A DNA stretch of 64,000 nt from Planctomycetota bacterium (GTDB taxonomy: Bacteria; Planctomycetota; Phycisphaerae; Phycisphaerales; UBA5793): positions 962,581 through 1,026,580 of the forward strand of contig JABFGK010000001.1 in assembly GCA_013112555.1 (NCBI GenBank), written 5' to 3'. Positions 36,133 to 44,265 of the stretch are shown here, piece by piece. The notes under the pieces were generated by a model that ran no database searches, had not been told where the DNA came from, and saw only the letters and a list, made by a program, of their open reading frames with translations. Position 1 is the stretch's first letter. The number at the start of each line of letters is the position of its first letter. The position numbers and the translations under genes were made by a program.

Positions 36133-36799
36133 AGTGGACTCACCTCTCACGGTAATACAACAACCCCTCCTCCTTGCCACATGGCACGAACCAGGATGGG
36201 TTATCAATGGTGTTCTCTCCTCTAGACGATGGCCGTACGATGCACGGCCGCCCCGGTTATACAGACAAACAAGCCGCAAGCCTAGAGAATTCTTGCCGGT
36301 TGCTAACAAAACTTTCAACTGTATTTGCATCGCCCAACCCGACTTACAGCGACCAACCTGCCCCCTGACACGTGGCTCCTGACCGCATCCCGCTCTCAAT
36401 CATGACCTCGCCCAGCAGCCTCCGTCAGCCCAAGGCCTCAAATCGAGGCGCCACACAGCATGATAATGGCCGGATGACCATGACGAAATTGCTACAAAAA
36501 GGCAAGCAGATCGAGCAGTGGCACTGTTTCTTGCGTACCAGAGTGTCTTGAGGATGCATCCTGCTCCCCTGCCAAGCACGGAGTTCGGACCGCACACACA
36601 ACCTCATCAAAGCCCTGCACAACACCCCGACTCTCCACACGGACAACTTTCTTCTACACATACAGCCCCAAGATGGGCACCTGAAGCCCATTGCTACATT
36701 GCCACGCTATTGCACCCAATACCACACCGGTCCGATATGCTCATCCTGGCGATCGACTGGTGGATCATCGCGGAATCTGACGCTGGAACACCAACAGTG
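36133..36799. other. gene-free stretch
   Basis: About 670 bases. Frames crossing it are antisense or lack any recognisable protein. No terminator with a T run, tRNA or repeat was found; it should carry the promoter of the 36132 gene. Confidence 0.5.
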
Positions 36800-38185
36800 T
36801 CACCGAGCATCGACCGGCGCAAAACCACGTCGATACTCGCGGCGAACGATCGTCTCCGTTGCCTCGGCATGATTCGGAAACGTCAGCGTCTGACGATCCC
36901 AGTTGAGAACCTGACCTGGGAACTTCGCTGCCTTCACTGCCAGCAACCCCGGCTCGGTGCATCGCAACCCAATCTCAAATGGCATCCAGCGGTGCGGCGT
37001 CTCCTTGCCCAGTGCGGTATCCACCCACGCGTGCCAGTGATTGAACTGCTCGTACTCCGGCAAATCCGGCAACGTCAAACCGTCCGTCTTCTCCCCATCA
37101 CGCCAGATCTCCAACGGCCCTTCCGGGCCCAGCACCAGCGTGGCATCCTCGCCGACAACAATCGTCAGAATCCCGCTGGGCCACTCGCCGTCACCAATCC
37201 CAAGTTGGCCCCGATCCGGCTTGAGGTGCGTGTCATAGAAGTAGAAGTTGCACGTACTGTTTGCGAATCGATCGCCGCTCACAGGATACGTCAGCGTTGA
37301 CAGAACCCGATCGGCATGAAAGTAACTCAAGTCGCGCGACGGCGTGCGCGAACAGACCTGCATCGGACTCTCCAACTCCGGGAACGCATAGAACAGCACA
37401 TCCGTCAGGTGCACCACCCAGTCAGCAATCTGACCGCCACCATACTTCCACCAACTCCGCCACTGACGTTTCACCATGTTCGGCCGGCACGCCTCGTATT
37501 GGGCACCGCATAGCCATAAGTCATAATCAAACCCTGCCGGCGGCTCAATCGGGTCACCGAGAACACCGTCGGCAAAGTAATGACCGCCCGACAGGGCACC
37601 ACCACCGAACACAATGTGCACTTCAACGACCTTCCCGAGATCCCCACGCTTCAAAACATCGACCGCTGCCCGACGTGCTGCATGCTGAATCCGCTGGGCC
37701 CCGGTCTGCGTCACAAGATTCGGCCGAGCCTGAACCGCCTTGCTGAGCGTGTCAAGCTCCTCAAGTTCGTGAACCAGCGGCTTCTGCCCGTACACATGCT
37801 TCCCGTCGGCCAGCGCCCGGGTCATGATGCTGCAGTGCGAATGATCCGGCGTTGCCACGATGACCGCATCGAATCGATTGCCATAACGATCAAAAGCCTC
37901 GCGATAGTCATTGCAGGTAAACGCATCCGGGTGATCCTTGGCTGCCTGCTCCAGCGCGCTGCCGTCAACATCACACAATCCGACAATCTCAGTCTGAGGG
38001 TGCGAGTTGATCTGATTCCGATCCGCGCCGCCAATCGTCCCGATCACGCCGATGGACAACACCCGAAGTTGCTTCCCCGGCCGTACCGAGCCAAACGCAG
38101 GCAGCCCCCCCAGCGCCAGCCCGGCCGCAGCAGTCGTCGTCGTTTTGACAAAGTCCCGACGGGATACGATCAATGGTGACGCCAC
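36800..38185 (-). CDS. Tat-exported Gfo/Idh/MocA-family oxidoreductase
   Basis: 461 residues. The N-terminus carries a twin-arginine signal (SRRDFVKTTTTAAAGLALGGLPAF). A dinucleotide-binding domain follows (VLSIGVIGTIGGADRN, VGLCDVDG), then the family motifs VIVATPDHSHCSIMTRALADGKHVYGQKPL (read in parts), with the EKP-type lysine as QKP, and a C-terminal alpha/beta substrate domain. Exported Gfo/Idh/MocA enzymes are abundant in planctomycetes and act on sugars. The GTG start follows AAGGAG at seven-base spacing. Substrate unknown. Confidence 0.92.
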   Translation of the reverse strand: MASPLIVSRRDFVKTTTTAAAGLALGGLPAFGSVRPGKQLRVLSIGVIGTIGGADRNQINSHPQTEIVGLCDVDGSALEQAAKDHPDAFTCNDYREAFDRYGNRFDAVIVATPDHSHCSIMTRALADGKHVYGQKPLVHELEELDTLSKAVQARPNLVTQTGAQRIQHAARRAAVDVLKRGDLGKVVEVHIVFGGGALSGGHYFADGVLGDPIEPPAGFDYDLWLCGAQYEACRPNMVKRQWRSWWKYGGGQIADWVVHLTDVLFYAFPELESPMQVCSRTPSRDLSYFHADRVLSTLTYPVSGDRFANSTCNFYFYDTHLKPDRGQLGIGDGEWPSGILTIVVGEDATLVLGPEGPLEIWRDGEKTDGLTLPDLPEYEQFNHWHAWVDTALGKETPHRWMPFEIGLRCTEPGLLAVKAAKFPGQVLNWDRQTLTFPNHAEATETIVRREYRRGFAPVDAR

Positions 38186-38255
38186 GGCAAACTCCTTCGC
38201 TGCTCTCGCACTGCCGGCTCTTCCGATTCATCATATGCCATACCCCCACCTCCCA

Positions 38256-38295
38256 CAAAAAAAGCCCCGTCATCCGCCTCGGCGGATGGCGGGGC
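38256..38295 (-). terminator. strong terminator of the modABC-rrf2 operon (GCCCCGTCAT family)
   Basis: GCCCCGCCATCCGCC / GGCGGATGACGGGGC is a fifteen-pair stem with a two-base loop, followed on the minus strand by seven T residues. It belongs to a repeat family with copies at 54413, 55691, 59291, 59465, 59641 and 62475. It lies about 245 bases past the rrf2-type gene. Confidence 0.85.
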
Positions 38296-38341
38296 AGTAC
38301 GACAGACCCCCATCAAACCAACCCCTCACCCCTTCCCTTCC

Positions 38342-38410
38342 GTCATTCCCGCGCACGCGGGAATCCATCTTCTTCCATTTCCTCGTCATTCCCGCGCACG
38401 CGGGAATCCA
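38342..38410. repeat. two copies of the GTCATTCCCGCG inverted repeat
   Basis: Copies at 38342-38367 and 38385-38410 are identical over 26 bases (GTCATTCCCGCG / CACGCGGGAATCCA) and separated by 17 bases. Confidence 0.85.
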
Positions 38411-38482
38411 TCTTCTCCTCCGGTTCCCCCGGATCGCCAATCTCCCGATTGGCCCTTCTTCATCGCCTACCCCCCGCGCGCC

Positions 38483-38520
38483 AAGCCCACGGATGCCGAC
38501 GGGGAGAGGTCCGTGGGGTC
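38483..38520. repeat. divergent CCCACGGAT-family hairpin
   Basis: CCCACGGA ... TCCGTGGG with a longer loop than the other copies. It lies just past the rrf2-type stop codon at 38539. Together with 38186-38482 this is gene-free repeat DNA. Confidence 0.65.
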
Positions 38521-38538
38521 AAGCCCATTTCTCCCTCC

Positions 38539-38958
38539 TCACTGCCCAGCCTTCCCATTCTCTGCCCCGTCCACCAGCGTCTTCAAACTGCTCGCAATCA
38601 ACAACTGCTTCCGTTCCTGCAACAGTGAACTCCACTGCTCATGCAACTGACATGGATTCTCATCGCTGCACTCCGGCTTCCCGAACGGGCACCGCTTCTG
38701 TTCCAACGGCTCAAACAACGACACCGTCTCCAGCAGCGAGATCTCATCCAACGGCCGGGCCGGCTCAAAACCACCTAACTTCCCGCGCGTCGAATTCAGT
38801 ATCCCGACCCGTGTCAAATCACGCAAAACCTTCGACAGATATCGCGGCGGGATCCCCGTCTTCTTGGCAATCTCATGCACCGGGACCGGCCACTCGTGCT
38901 GGTTCTGGGCCAGGTACACCAGTGCGTGCAGCGCGTACTCACTCGTCTTCGTCAGCAT
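38539..38958 (-). CDS. Rrf2-family transcriptional regulator with cysteine cluster
   Basis: 139 residues from an ATG at 38958 that follows GGAGGA at seven-base spacing. The winged-helix domain reads MLTKTSEYALHALVYLA...PPRYLSKVLRDLTRVGILNSTRGKLGGF, as in IscR, NsrR and RirA. Three cysteines near residues 91-105 (RCPFGKPECSDENPCQLHEQW, given in parts) are at the place where Rrf2 proteins bind an iron-sulfur cluster, so it may sense iron, NO or redox state. It lies at the 3' end of modABC on the same strand. A palindrome at 39030-39045 upstream suggests self-regulation. Confidence 0.9.
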   Translation of the reverse strand: MLTKTSEYALHALVYLAQNQHEWPVPVHEIAKKTGIPPRYLSKVLRDLTRVGILNSTRGKLGGFEPARPLDEISLLETVSLFEPLEQKRCPFGKPECSDENPCQLHEQWSSLLQERKQLLIASSLKTLVDGAENGKAGQ

Positions 38959-39029
38959 GCAATCGGTCCTCCGGAGCCGGGAATATGGGCATTCACGGCC
39001 ACCCAGGTAAGCCATTCACACACTCAAAC

Positions 39030-39045
39030 ATACATATCCATGTAT
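39030..39045. promoter_or_regulatory. candidate operator ATACAT-N4-ATGTAT
   Basis: A perfect six-base inverted repeat lies in the 167-base gap between modC and the Rrf2-type gene, 72 bases before the latter's start. The position fits an autoregulatory site; the assignment is inferred. Confidence 0.4.
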
Positions 39046-39125
39046 CAATGTCAAGAAATCCCCTTGCCCCATATGGCCGGAACAGGTGGCTGCACGCCCC
39101 ATCAAAACAATCTGATTGCAGTGAT

Positions 39126-40265
39126 TTAGACAAAAACGGCCACTGCTGAGCGTGGAACCATGATCTCCACCTCGCATCCAACCCCAAGCGGGCTCCCATT
39201 CCCGAACTCGTCCCGATGCACATCGACCTCAACCGACACACTGCCTGCCGCGCCACGCACGATATCCACGACCACCACACTGTGCCCGGCCATGTCCAGA
39301 CAACGACTCACCCGCCCAGGCAAAGCTGCCACCCGGCCGTCCCCGTCCGGGGCACGAACCGGCGCCTGCCGCTGCCCTCCATCGGCTGCCCGCAGCCGCA
39401 GCAGGCCCGCATTCAATCCCACGACGACATCTTGCCCAGCCGAAACCCCATCCGATCCTGTCCCTGCAATACCGCACTCCAACAACTGCCTAACCCCAAT
39501 CTCCACCGTTACCACATCACCGGACTCGTCAACTCGCTGCACACGCCCCTGAACCAGATTCCGCCACATGAGAAATCGGGCGGCTTCTGCCGTGGCCGGC
39601 TGCCCGAACACCTCGCCCACCGTCCCCGTCTGCACCAGTTTTCCGCCCATCAAAACGCCGATCTGATCGCCCAATAGCGCAGCATCGTCAAGGTCATGGG
39701 TCACGAAAAAGAACGTCACGCCGAGCGTCTGTTGTAATGCCCGAAACTGCAACTGCAACTCACGTCGTAACATCTGGTCCAGCGAGGCAAACGGCTCATC
39801 CAGAAACAGGACACGAGGCTCAACCACCAGCGCCCGTGCCAAGGCCACACGCTGCTTCTCCCCACCGCTCAACTGCGCGATGCTCCGGCGACCCAGAAAC
39901 GGCTCCAGCCCAAGCAACCCGACGAGCCGATCCAGCCGATCTCGTGCCTGGGCCTGATCCAGTTGCTGAACCCTCGGCCCGAACAGAATGTTGTCAATCA
40001 CACTCAGATGCGGGAACAGCCCGAGATCCTGCGGCAAGTACCCGATCCGGCGCCGCTCCGGTGCCAAGGCTGTCACATCCTGGCCGGCCACAATCACCTG
40101 ACCTGATACCGGCCGATTCAATCCCATGATCGTCTCGATCAACTGCGTCTTGCCGGCACCCGAAGGCCCCAGCAACACAAACGAATGACCGGCCGGCACC
40201 TCGAGATCAATGCCCTCCAGTACAAAGGAACCACGCCGAACTGTCAGACCGGTGACCCGTATCAT
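39126..40265 (-). CDS. modC: molybdate/tungstate ABC transporter ATP-binding protein
   Basis: A 379-residue ABC ATPase with Walker A GPSGAGKTQ (33-41), Q-loop YLPQDLGLFPH, signature LSGGEKQRVALARAL, Walker B VLFLDEPFASLD and switch His (VTHDLDD). The C-terminal ~130 residues form a TOBE/mop-like domain, as in ModC/CysA-type importers. Its ATG overlaps the permease stop by four bases. Substrate is inferred from the ModB-like permease and ModA-like binding protein upstream. Confidence 0.9.
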   Translation of the reverse strand: MIRVTGLTVRRGSFVLEGIDLEVPAGHSFVLLGPSGAGKTQLIETIMGLNRPVSGQVIVAGQDVTALAPERRRIGYLPQDLGLFPHLSVIDNILFGPRVQQLDQAQARDRLDRLVGLLGLEPFLGRRSIAQLSGGEKQRVALARALVVEPRVLFLDEPFASLDQMLRRELQLQFRALQQTLGVTFFFVTHDLDDAALLGDQIGVLMGGKLVQTGTVGEVFGQPATAEAARFLMWRNLVQGRVQRVDESGDVVTVEIGVRQLLECGIAGTGSDGVSAGQDVVVGLNAGLLRLRAADGGQRQAPVRAPDGDGRVAALPGRVSRCLDMAGHSVVVVDIVRGAAGSVSVEVDVHRDEFGNGSPLGVGCEVEIMVPRSAVAVFV

Positions 40266-41155
40266 TCGCCGCTGTCACCTCCCCGACTCGCATCGGCTGC
40301 TCCATGCCCGTTCCCCCCGACACGACGACTTCCCAGCACGACACGACTTAATACCAGAACCACCAGCGCCAACACCGTCAGCAGCAACATCAACGCCACT
40401 GCCCGATCCAACTGCATCGACGACATATTAAGATCAATCGCAATCGGCATCGTCTCCGTCTTGCCGGGGATCGCGCCGGCAATCGTCACCGTGGCCCCGA
40501 AATCGCCCATCGCACGGGCCCACCCCAAGACGAACGCTGCCAGAATACCCGGTCGTGCCAACGGCAGTGACACGCGCATAAATGCCTGCCACGGCGTGCA
40601 GCCAAGAAAACGGGCCACCTGCTCCAGCCGGACCGGAACCTCCTCAAAAGAGGCCTTCAGCACACGAATGCACAACGCCAATGCCAGAATAAACTGCGCG
40701 ATCATGATCCCCGGCACCGCATACACCACCCGAACCACATGCTCCTGAAACCACTGCCCGCCCGACGTCTGAAACAGCAAGACCAACGAAAACCCAAGTG
40801 CCACCGGGCTCAACACAACCGGCACATCGAGTAACGCATCCACAATCCGCTTCCCGGTAAAATCGAGACGTGCCAACGCGTACGCGCACGGGATGGCCAG
40901 CACCAACGCAGCCACCGCGGCCGGCGTGGCCGTTGCGAAACTTAATATCACTGCACGAAAAACACGCGGCTCCGCCAACTGCGACAAGGGGGCCCGCACA
41001 CCCGAATACGAGGTCTGCGCTGCCAGAATCGCCACGATAATACACACTGCAAAACCGAGCGCTGTCACCAGCAGCACCGAGAACCATCCGCCGTGTTGTT
41101 GTTGCTTTGATTGCTCCACGGTGACTATTGATCCCAATCCTCTGGTAACGCCCAC
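40262..41155 (-). CDS. modB: molybdate/tungstate ABC transporter permease
   Basis: 297 residues with about five or six transmembrane helices. It has the permease EAA-like loop (VARFLGCTPWQAFMRVSLPLARPGILAAFVLGWARAMGDFGATVTIAGAIPGKTETMPIAI, recognised in parts). The phrase ARAMGDFGATVTIAG...TETMPIAI is characteristic of ModB. The coded start overlaps modA by 31 bases; a GTG at 41119, just after the modA stop, is an alternative. It forms an operon with modC. Confidence 0.9.
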   Translation of the reverse strand: MGVTRGLGSIVTVEQSKQQQHGGWFSVLLVTALGFAVCIIVAILAAQTSYSGVRAPLSQLAEPRVFRAVILSFATATPAAVAALVLAIPCAYALARLDFTGKRIVDALLDVPVVLSPVALGFSLVLLFQTSGGQWFQEHVVRVVYAVPGIMIAQFILALALCIRVLKASFEEVPVRLEQVARFLGCTPWQAFMRVSLPLARPGILAAFVLGWARAMGDFGATVTIAGAIPGKTETMPIAIDLNMSSMQLDRAVALMLLLTVLALVVLVLSRVVLGSRRVGGNGHGAADASRGGDSGE

Positions 41156-42033
41156 TGACCCCCGACCGGCGTATCCGCCTCAGCCCACTGCCGTGCCTCA
41201 GTCTCCGTAGCCAGATAGTGCCATGTGGCAAACGCCGCCGTACCCTGGGGACCCGACACATAATCAAGAAACGCCTGGGCTAACTCCACGTCGGATGCAC
41301 AGGTCGTCACACCGGCCGGTATCGTGCCCAGCCGCGGGACCTGCCTTGGTTCCAGCGCCACCGTCTCGATCGTATCAGGCGACCAGTACGCAAACACGCG
41401 CCACCCGACCACCGCATCCACCGTCCCCAAGGAGACTGCCTGGGCCGTCTGTGCGCACGATTGCACATACGCTGCCACCTGCGGCTTCACGGCCTCCCAC
41501 AAGCCCGCCTGCTCCAGCGTCTCCACCGCATACAACCCGACACAGACAGAGTCAGGCCGGGCCAGGCCCACCCGCACATCCTCCCGTGCCAGATCAGCCA
41601 GCGACCTGATATCCTTCGGATTCCCCTTCCCAACACAGATGGCCGGCACCAGATACGCCACCGGCTTCACCGTTTCCTCATCCACCAGCCCGTGCTCGAC
41701 CGCCAGTGCCATGTAGTCCGACGAACCCGGGAAATACACATCACCCCGTTTGGTCACCTCCAACTGGGCCAGCATGGCCCCCGATCCCCCGTAGTGGGCG
41801 ATACACGTGGCCCCAGTAGCCTGCTCGAACTGATCAATGATCGACTCCACCGGCGGCTGCGAGGCCGACCCGATGTACAGCACAATCGTCCTGCCCGAAA
41901 ACGGGAAACCTGCAGATTGCCCATCTTCACGCCCGCACCCGCCAAACAGCAGCACGCCCACAATCATGACCGTCAGGCCCAGGAAGTGGGGGGGCGGACC
42001 GCTCAGCCTCGTCTTTACCGGTTCCATCCTCAT
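41125..42033 (-). CDS. modA: molybdate/tungstate-binding lipoprotein
   Basis: About 302 residues. The N-terminus is a lipoprotein signal (VMIVGVLLFGGC). The mature part has ModA-family features: SASQPPVESIIDQFEQATG, YGGSGAMLAQL, GDVYFPGSSDYM, GLARPDSVCVGLYAVETLEQAGLW and VDAVVGWRVFAYW. It is the first gene of modABC-rrf2. Start chosen at 42033 (MRMEPV); 42060 and 42027 are also possible. Whether it prefers molybdate or tungstate cannot be told. Confidence 0.88.
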   Translation of the reverse strand: MRMEPVKTRLSGPPPHFLGLTVMIVGVLLFGGCGREDGQSAGFPFSGRTIVLYIGSASQPPVESIIDQFEQATGATCIAHYGGSGAMLAQLEVTKRGDVYFPGSSDYMALAVEHGLVDEETVKPVAYLVPAICVGKGNPKDIRSLADLAREDVRVGLARPDSVCVGLYAVETLEQAGLWEAVKPQVAAYVQSCAQTAQAVSLGTVDAVVGWRVFAYWSPDTIETVALEPRQVPRLGTIPAGVTTCASDVELAQAFLDYVSGPQGTAAFATWHYLATETEARQWAEADTPVGGQWALPEDWDQ

Positions 42034-42071
42034 AGACACACACAATAGCACTCCCCTCACCGCCGCGCGCC

Positions 42072-42221
42072 AAGCCCACTGATACCTATCCGTTGGGTCC
42101 GCTCACCACTCCCCAAAGCCCGGTCATTCGAGCCTCTCGAGTGGCGGTGCAACTCACGCCCTCCCGCTTCACAACAACCGTCCCTGCGCTCGCAAGCCCA
42201 CGGATTCCTATCCGTGGGGTC
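42072..42221. repeat. two CCCACGGAT-family hairpins (42072-42100, 42194-42221)
   Basis: The second copy is canonical (AAGCCCACGGATTCCTATCC...); the first has two changes (CCCACTGATACC). The 42034-42246 interval otherwise holds nothing recognisable. Confidence 0.7.
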
Positions 42222-42246
42222 CCCTCACCACCACCACCACCAAATC

Positions 42247-42278
42247 AAAAAAAACCCCCTGAAATCACTTCCAGGGGG
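42247..42278 (-). terminator. rho-independent terminator of rpmE
   Basis: CCCCCTGGAAGTGATTTCAGGGGG on the minus strand is followed by TTTTTTTTGATTT. It lies 40 bases past the rpmE stop. Confidence 0.93.
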
Positions 42279-42317
42279 CAAAAAACAACCATTTTTCTGA
42301 ACAAGTAACGGCTTCGC

Positions 42318-42560
42318 TCAGCCCTTCTTCTTGCCCCCGCCCTTCTTGAAGTAGTCCATCCCGCTACCGAACTTCCGCTGGAACTTGTCCACCCGGCCGG
42401 CCGTATCCACAAACGAGCTCTTGCCCGTGTAAAACGGGTGCGACCCACTCCACACATCCACCTGAATCTCAGGCACGGTTGCGCCAGTCGTCATGACTTC
42501 CTTGCCGTCATAGATGACCTTGCAGTTCGGGTACCATTTGGGGTGAATCTTGTCTCTCAT
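42318..42560 (-). CDS. rpmE: 50S ribosomal protein L31, zinc-free type
   Basis: An 80-residue ribosomal protein with MRDKIHPKWYPNC, PEIQVDVWSGSHPFYTGKSSFVDTAGRVDKFQRKF (signature read in parts) and a Lys/Gly-rich end. The zinc-binding cysteines of the usual form (CGCG and CSxCHPF) are absent: SGSHPF stands where CSxCHPF would be, and only one cysteine remains. It is therefore a C-minus form that should not need zinc. Single gene with its own terminator. Confidence 0.95.
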   Translation of the reverse strand: MRDKIHPKWYPNCKVIYDGKEVMTTGATVPEIQVDVWSGSHPFYTGKSSFVDTAGRVDKFQRKFGSGMDYFKKGGGKKKG

Positions 42561-42747
42561 GGCTCACAACCTCTGTCGATCAAATGAATGGCGCTTCCGG
42601 AGAATACAGGCCGATCTTAGCGTCCCAACCCACCACGGCAAGTGCATGCCTGCCACTCCCTGTCCACCCCAGCCGCACGCCCCCTCTTGACGACCGCCTG
42701 TGACGCGCTATCTTTGCGGGTTGACAAAACCTGAGCCACGCTCCAGA

Positions 42748-42820
42748 TCCCCCATAGCTCAATTGGCAGAGCGAGCGGCTGTTAACCGCTAGGTTGTTGG
42801 TTCGAGTCCAACTGGGGGAG
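42748..42820 (+). tRNA. tRNA-Asn(GTT)
   Basis: 73 bases. The acceptor TCCCCCA pairs with TGGGGGA, discriminator G. The anticodon stem AGCGG/CCGCT encloses CTGTTAA with anticodon GTT. The T arm GTTGG-TTCGAGT-CCAAC is standard. CCA is not encoded. A TTGACA at 42721-42726 may be its -35 element. A GIY-YIG fragment begins two bases after it. Confidence 0.97.
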
Positions 42821-42821
42821 C

Positions 42822-43394
42822 TTGCCCTTCTACGTCTATGTGCTGAGAAGTGAGTCCACCGGGCACCGCTACACCGGTCAGACCAACCATCTCACGCGCC
42901 GGCTGGCTGAGCACAACGATCCAAAGACGAAGCCAATGCTTCGGGCTGTCCAACCCAAGCCGGACAAGCCGCGCCCCGCGGATTGTCCGGGTCCGCTATT
43001 CCCTCCCCCCTCCCTTTCCCTCCCCCCTCCGTCATCCCGGCGTAGGCCGGGGATCTGCGCTCTCGGTTTTCAAAATAGAGCCGAGGGTGACGATCGGAAC
43101 GGCCCGATTCAGGGCCGAAATCGCCCGTACGCTCGCGCTCTCAGATTCCAGTTTACACGTTCTGAGGATCGGGGGGGCGAACGGTACGGGCTTCGAGCAA
43201 TACACCGCTCCATACCTCCTCGAGACCAGCGCGCTGATCCGAGTGCCACAGAGAAGGTGGTACACACTGTGGCGAAAGGTCACACTGCTCGATTTACTGC
43301 ACATTCGATTCCGATACCTTCAAACAACGAGCACGTGATGGTCAAAGTGAGCGCATCACGCTGGCTCCTGCCAGACACCACTGGCCGTCCATGA
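42822..43394 (+). pseudogene. truncated GIY-YIG nuclease-like fragment
   Basis: From a TTG two bases after tRNA-Asn, about 33 residues match the start of a GIY-YIG nuclease (FYVYVLRSESTG..RYTGQTNHLTRRLAEHND). The rest of the fold, including the catalytic glutamate region, is missing; the frame runs on through proline-rich and repeat DNA (including a GTCATCCCGGCG hairpin at 43031) and into the opposite-strand phosphopantetheinyl transferase gene. I read it as a decayed gene whose open frame is accidental after about 42950. Confidence 0.5.
43031..43053. repeat. GTCATCCCGGCG-type REP-like inverted repeat
   Basis: GTCATCCCGGCG-TAGGCCGGGGA, a variant of the repeat at 3208-3233 and a relative of the GTCATTCCCGCG family. 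Confidence 0.7.
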
Positions 43395-44091
43395 TCACCG
43401 TTCGCAATTCCACCACCGCCTCCGGTTGCTGCGGAATGAGCGGTGTATCCCCCGTTTGGCTGACTGACCAATGGACCACGGACGACTCATTGAGACCCGT
43501 GCCGTCGACCATGTGAAGTCTGAAATCCAGCGGGTCCTCCAGCCCCGCTCCCCAGCCGCCTCGGCACTTGATCAGTGCTTCCTTGGCACAGAAGTTCGCC
43601 AGCATCATGAGATGTGCCAGGTCCGCATCGACCGCCGAGGCAATGGCCTGCCGTTCGACGTCCGTCAAACACCGCCGGGCCACCTCCTGATCCATGTGGT
43701 CAACATGTTCTAGATCAATCCCCATGCCTCCCAGCGTCAGGTGCGTACTGACCACACAGACGGCCTGGTTGCCTGAGTGGGAGATGGAACCATTCACGCC
43801 CGGTGGCCAGACGGGAGCACCGGTATCGTCTGACGCGAGCCAAACAGGCTGGACTCCTGCGTTCTCCAGGGCCTGTACCGCGGCCTCGCGTCCAGCCTGG
43901 TGTTCGACGGCTCGTCTTGACTCACCAGGCACCTCCATGGCCGCACACCGTGCCCACCAGAGTGCAGGACCAAGTTGCGGAAAAACCGACCGTATGGCCT
44001 GGTCCCATTCGTCAACATTGTGTGATTCACTGTTTGAATTCATGCACTCGTACTCAGCCCAGACTGCCTGCAACCGGTTCAGAACAGACAT
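43342..44091 (-). CDS. 4'-phosphopantetheinyl transferase (EntD/Sfp type)
   Basis: About 249 residues; it attaches the phosphopantetheine arm to carrier domains. Motifs are APVWPPGVNGSISHSGNQAVCVV, MGIDLEHV (metal-binding Asp/Glu) and FCAKEALIKC (catalytic Glu/Lys), the EntD-like arrangement. It is divergent from the NRPS operon and almost certainly activates the NRPS carrier domain (Ser1133 of the protein at 46590). The frame is open to a TTG at 44142, but that would overlap the promoter/palindrome region, so the ATG at 44091 is preferred (44124 and 44043 also possible). Confidence 0.9.
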   Translation of the reverse strand: MSVLNRLQAVWAEYECMNSNSESHNVDEWDQAIRSVFPQLGPALWWARCAAMEVPGESRRAVEHQAGREAAVQALENAGVQPVWLASDDTGAPVWPPGVNGSISHSGNQAVCVVSTHLTLGGMGIDLEHVDHMDQEVARRCLTDVERQAIASAVDADLAHLMMLANFCAKEALIKCRGGWGAGLEDPLDFRLHMVDGTGLNESSVVHWSVSQTGDTPLIPQQPEAVVELRTVIMDGQWCLAGASVMRSL

Positions 44092-44142
44092 ATGTGAAGA
44101 TGCGCAGTGTTGCGAGAATCCCATTTGCCTTGTTGTTTGCAA

Positions 44143-44170
44143 TTGAGATGCATTCTCACTCTGGTATTAT
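44143..44170 (+). promoter_or_regulatory. candidate promoter with Fur-box-like palindrome for the natural-product operon
   Basis: TTGAGA (44143-44148), 16 bases, TATTAT (44165-44170) make a good sigma-70-like pair. Overlapping the -35 is TGAGATGCATTCTCA (44144-44158), a 7-1-7 palindrome agreeing with the classical Fur core TGATAATNATTATCA at 11 of 14 scored positions by my count. It lies about 95 bases before the SznF-like gene. Both calls are by eye. Confidence 0.45.
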
Positions 44171-44265
44171 TGGCCACGTTCAAGGTGCGTTCAGCCATTG
44201 GTAATGTGTGACCTGTTGTCAGGTCAGTGGGAACGATTCCACACTCGTGTGGGCCGAGTGTCTAT

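Noticed and set aside
36518..37300. 260-codon plus-strand frame
   Set aside because: Most of it is antisense to the Gfo/Idh/MocA gene and its composition is not protein-like.
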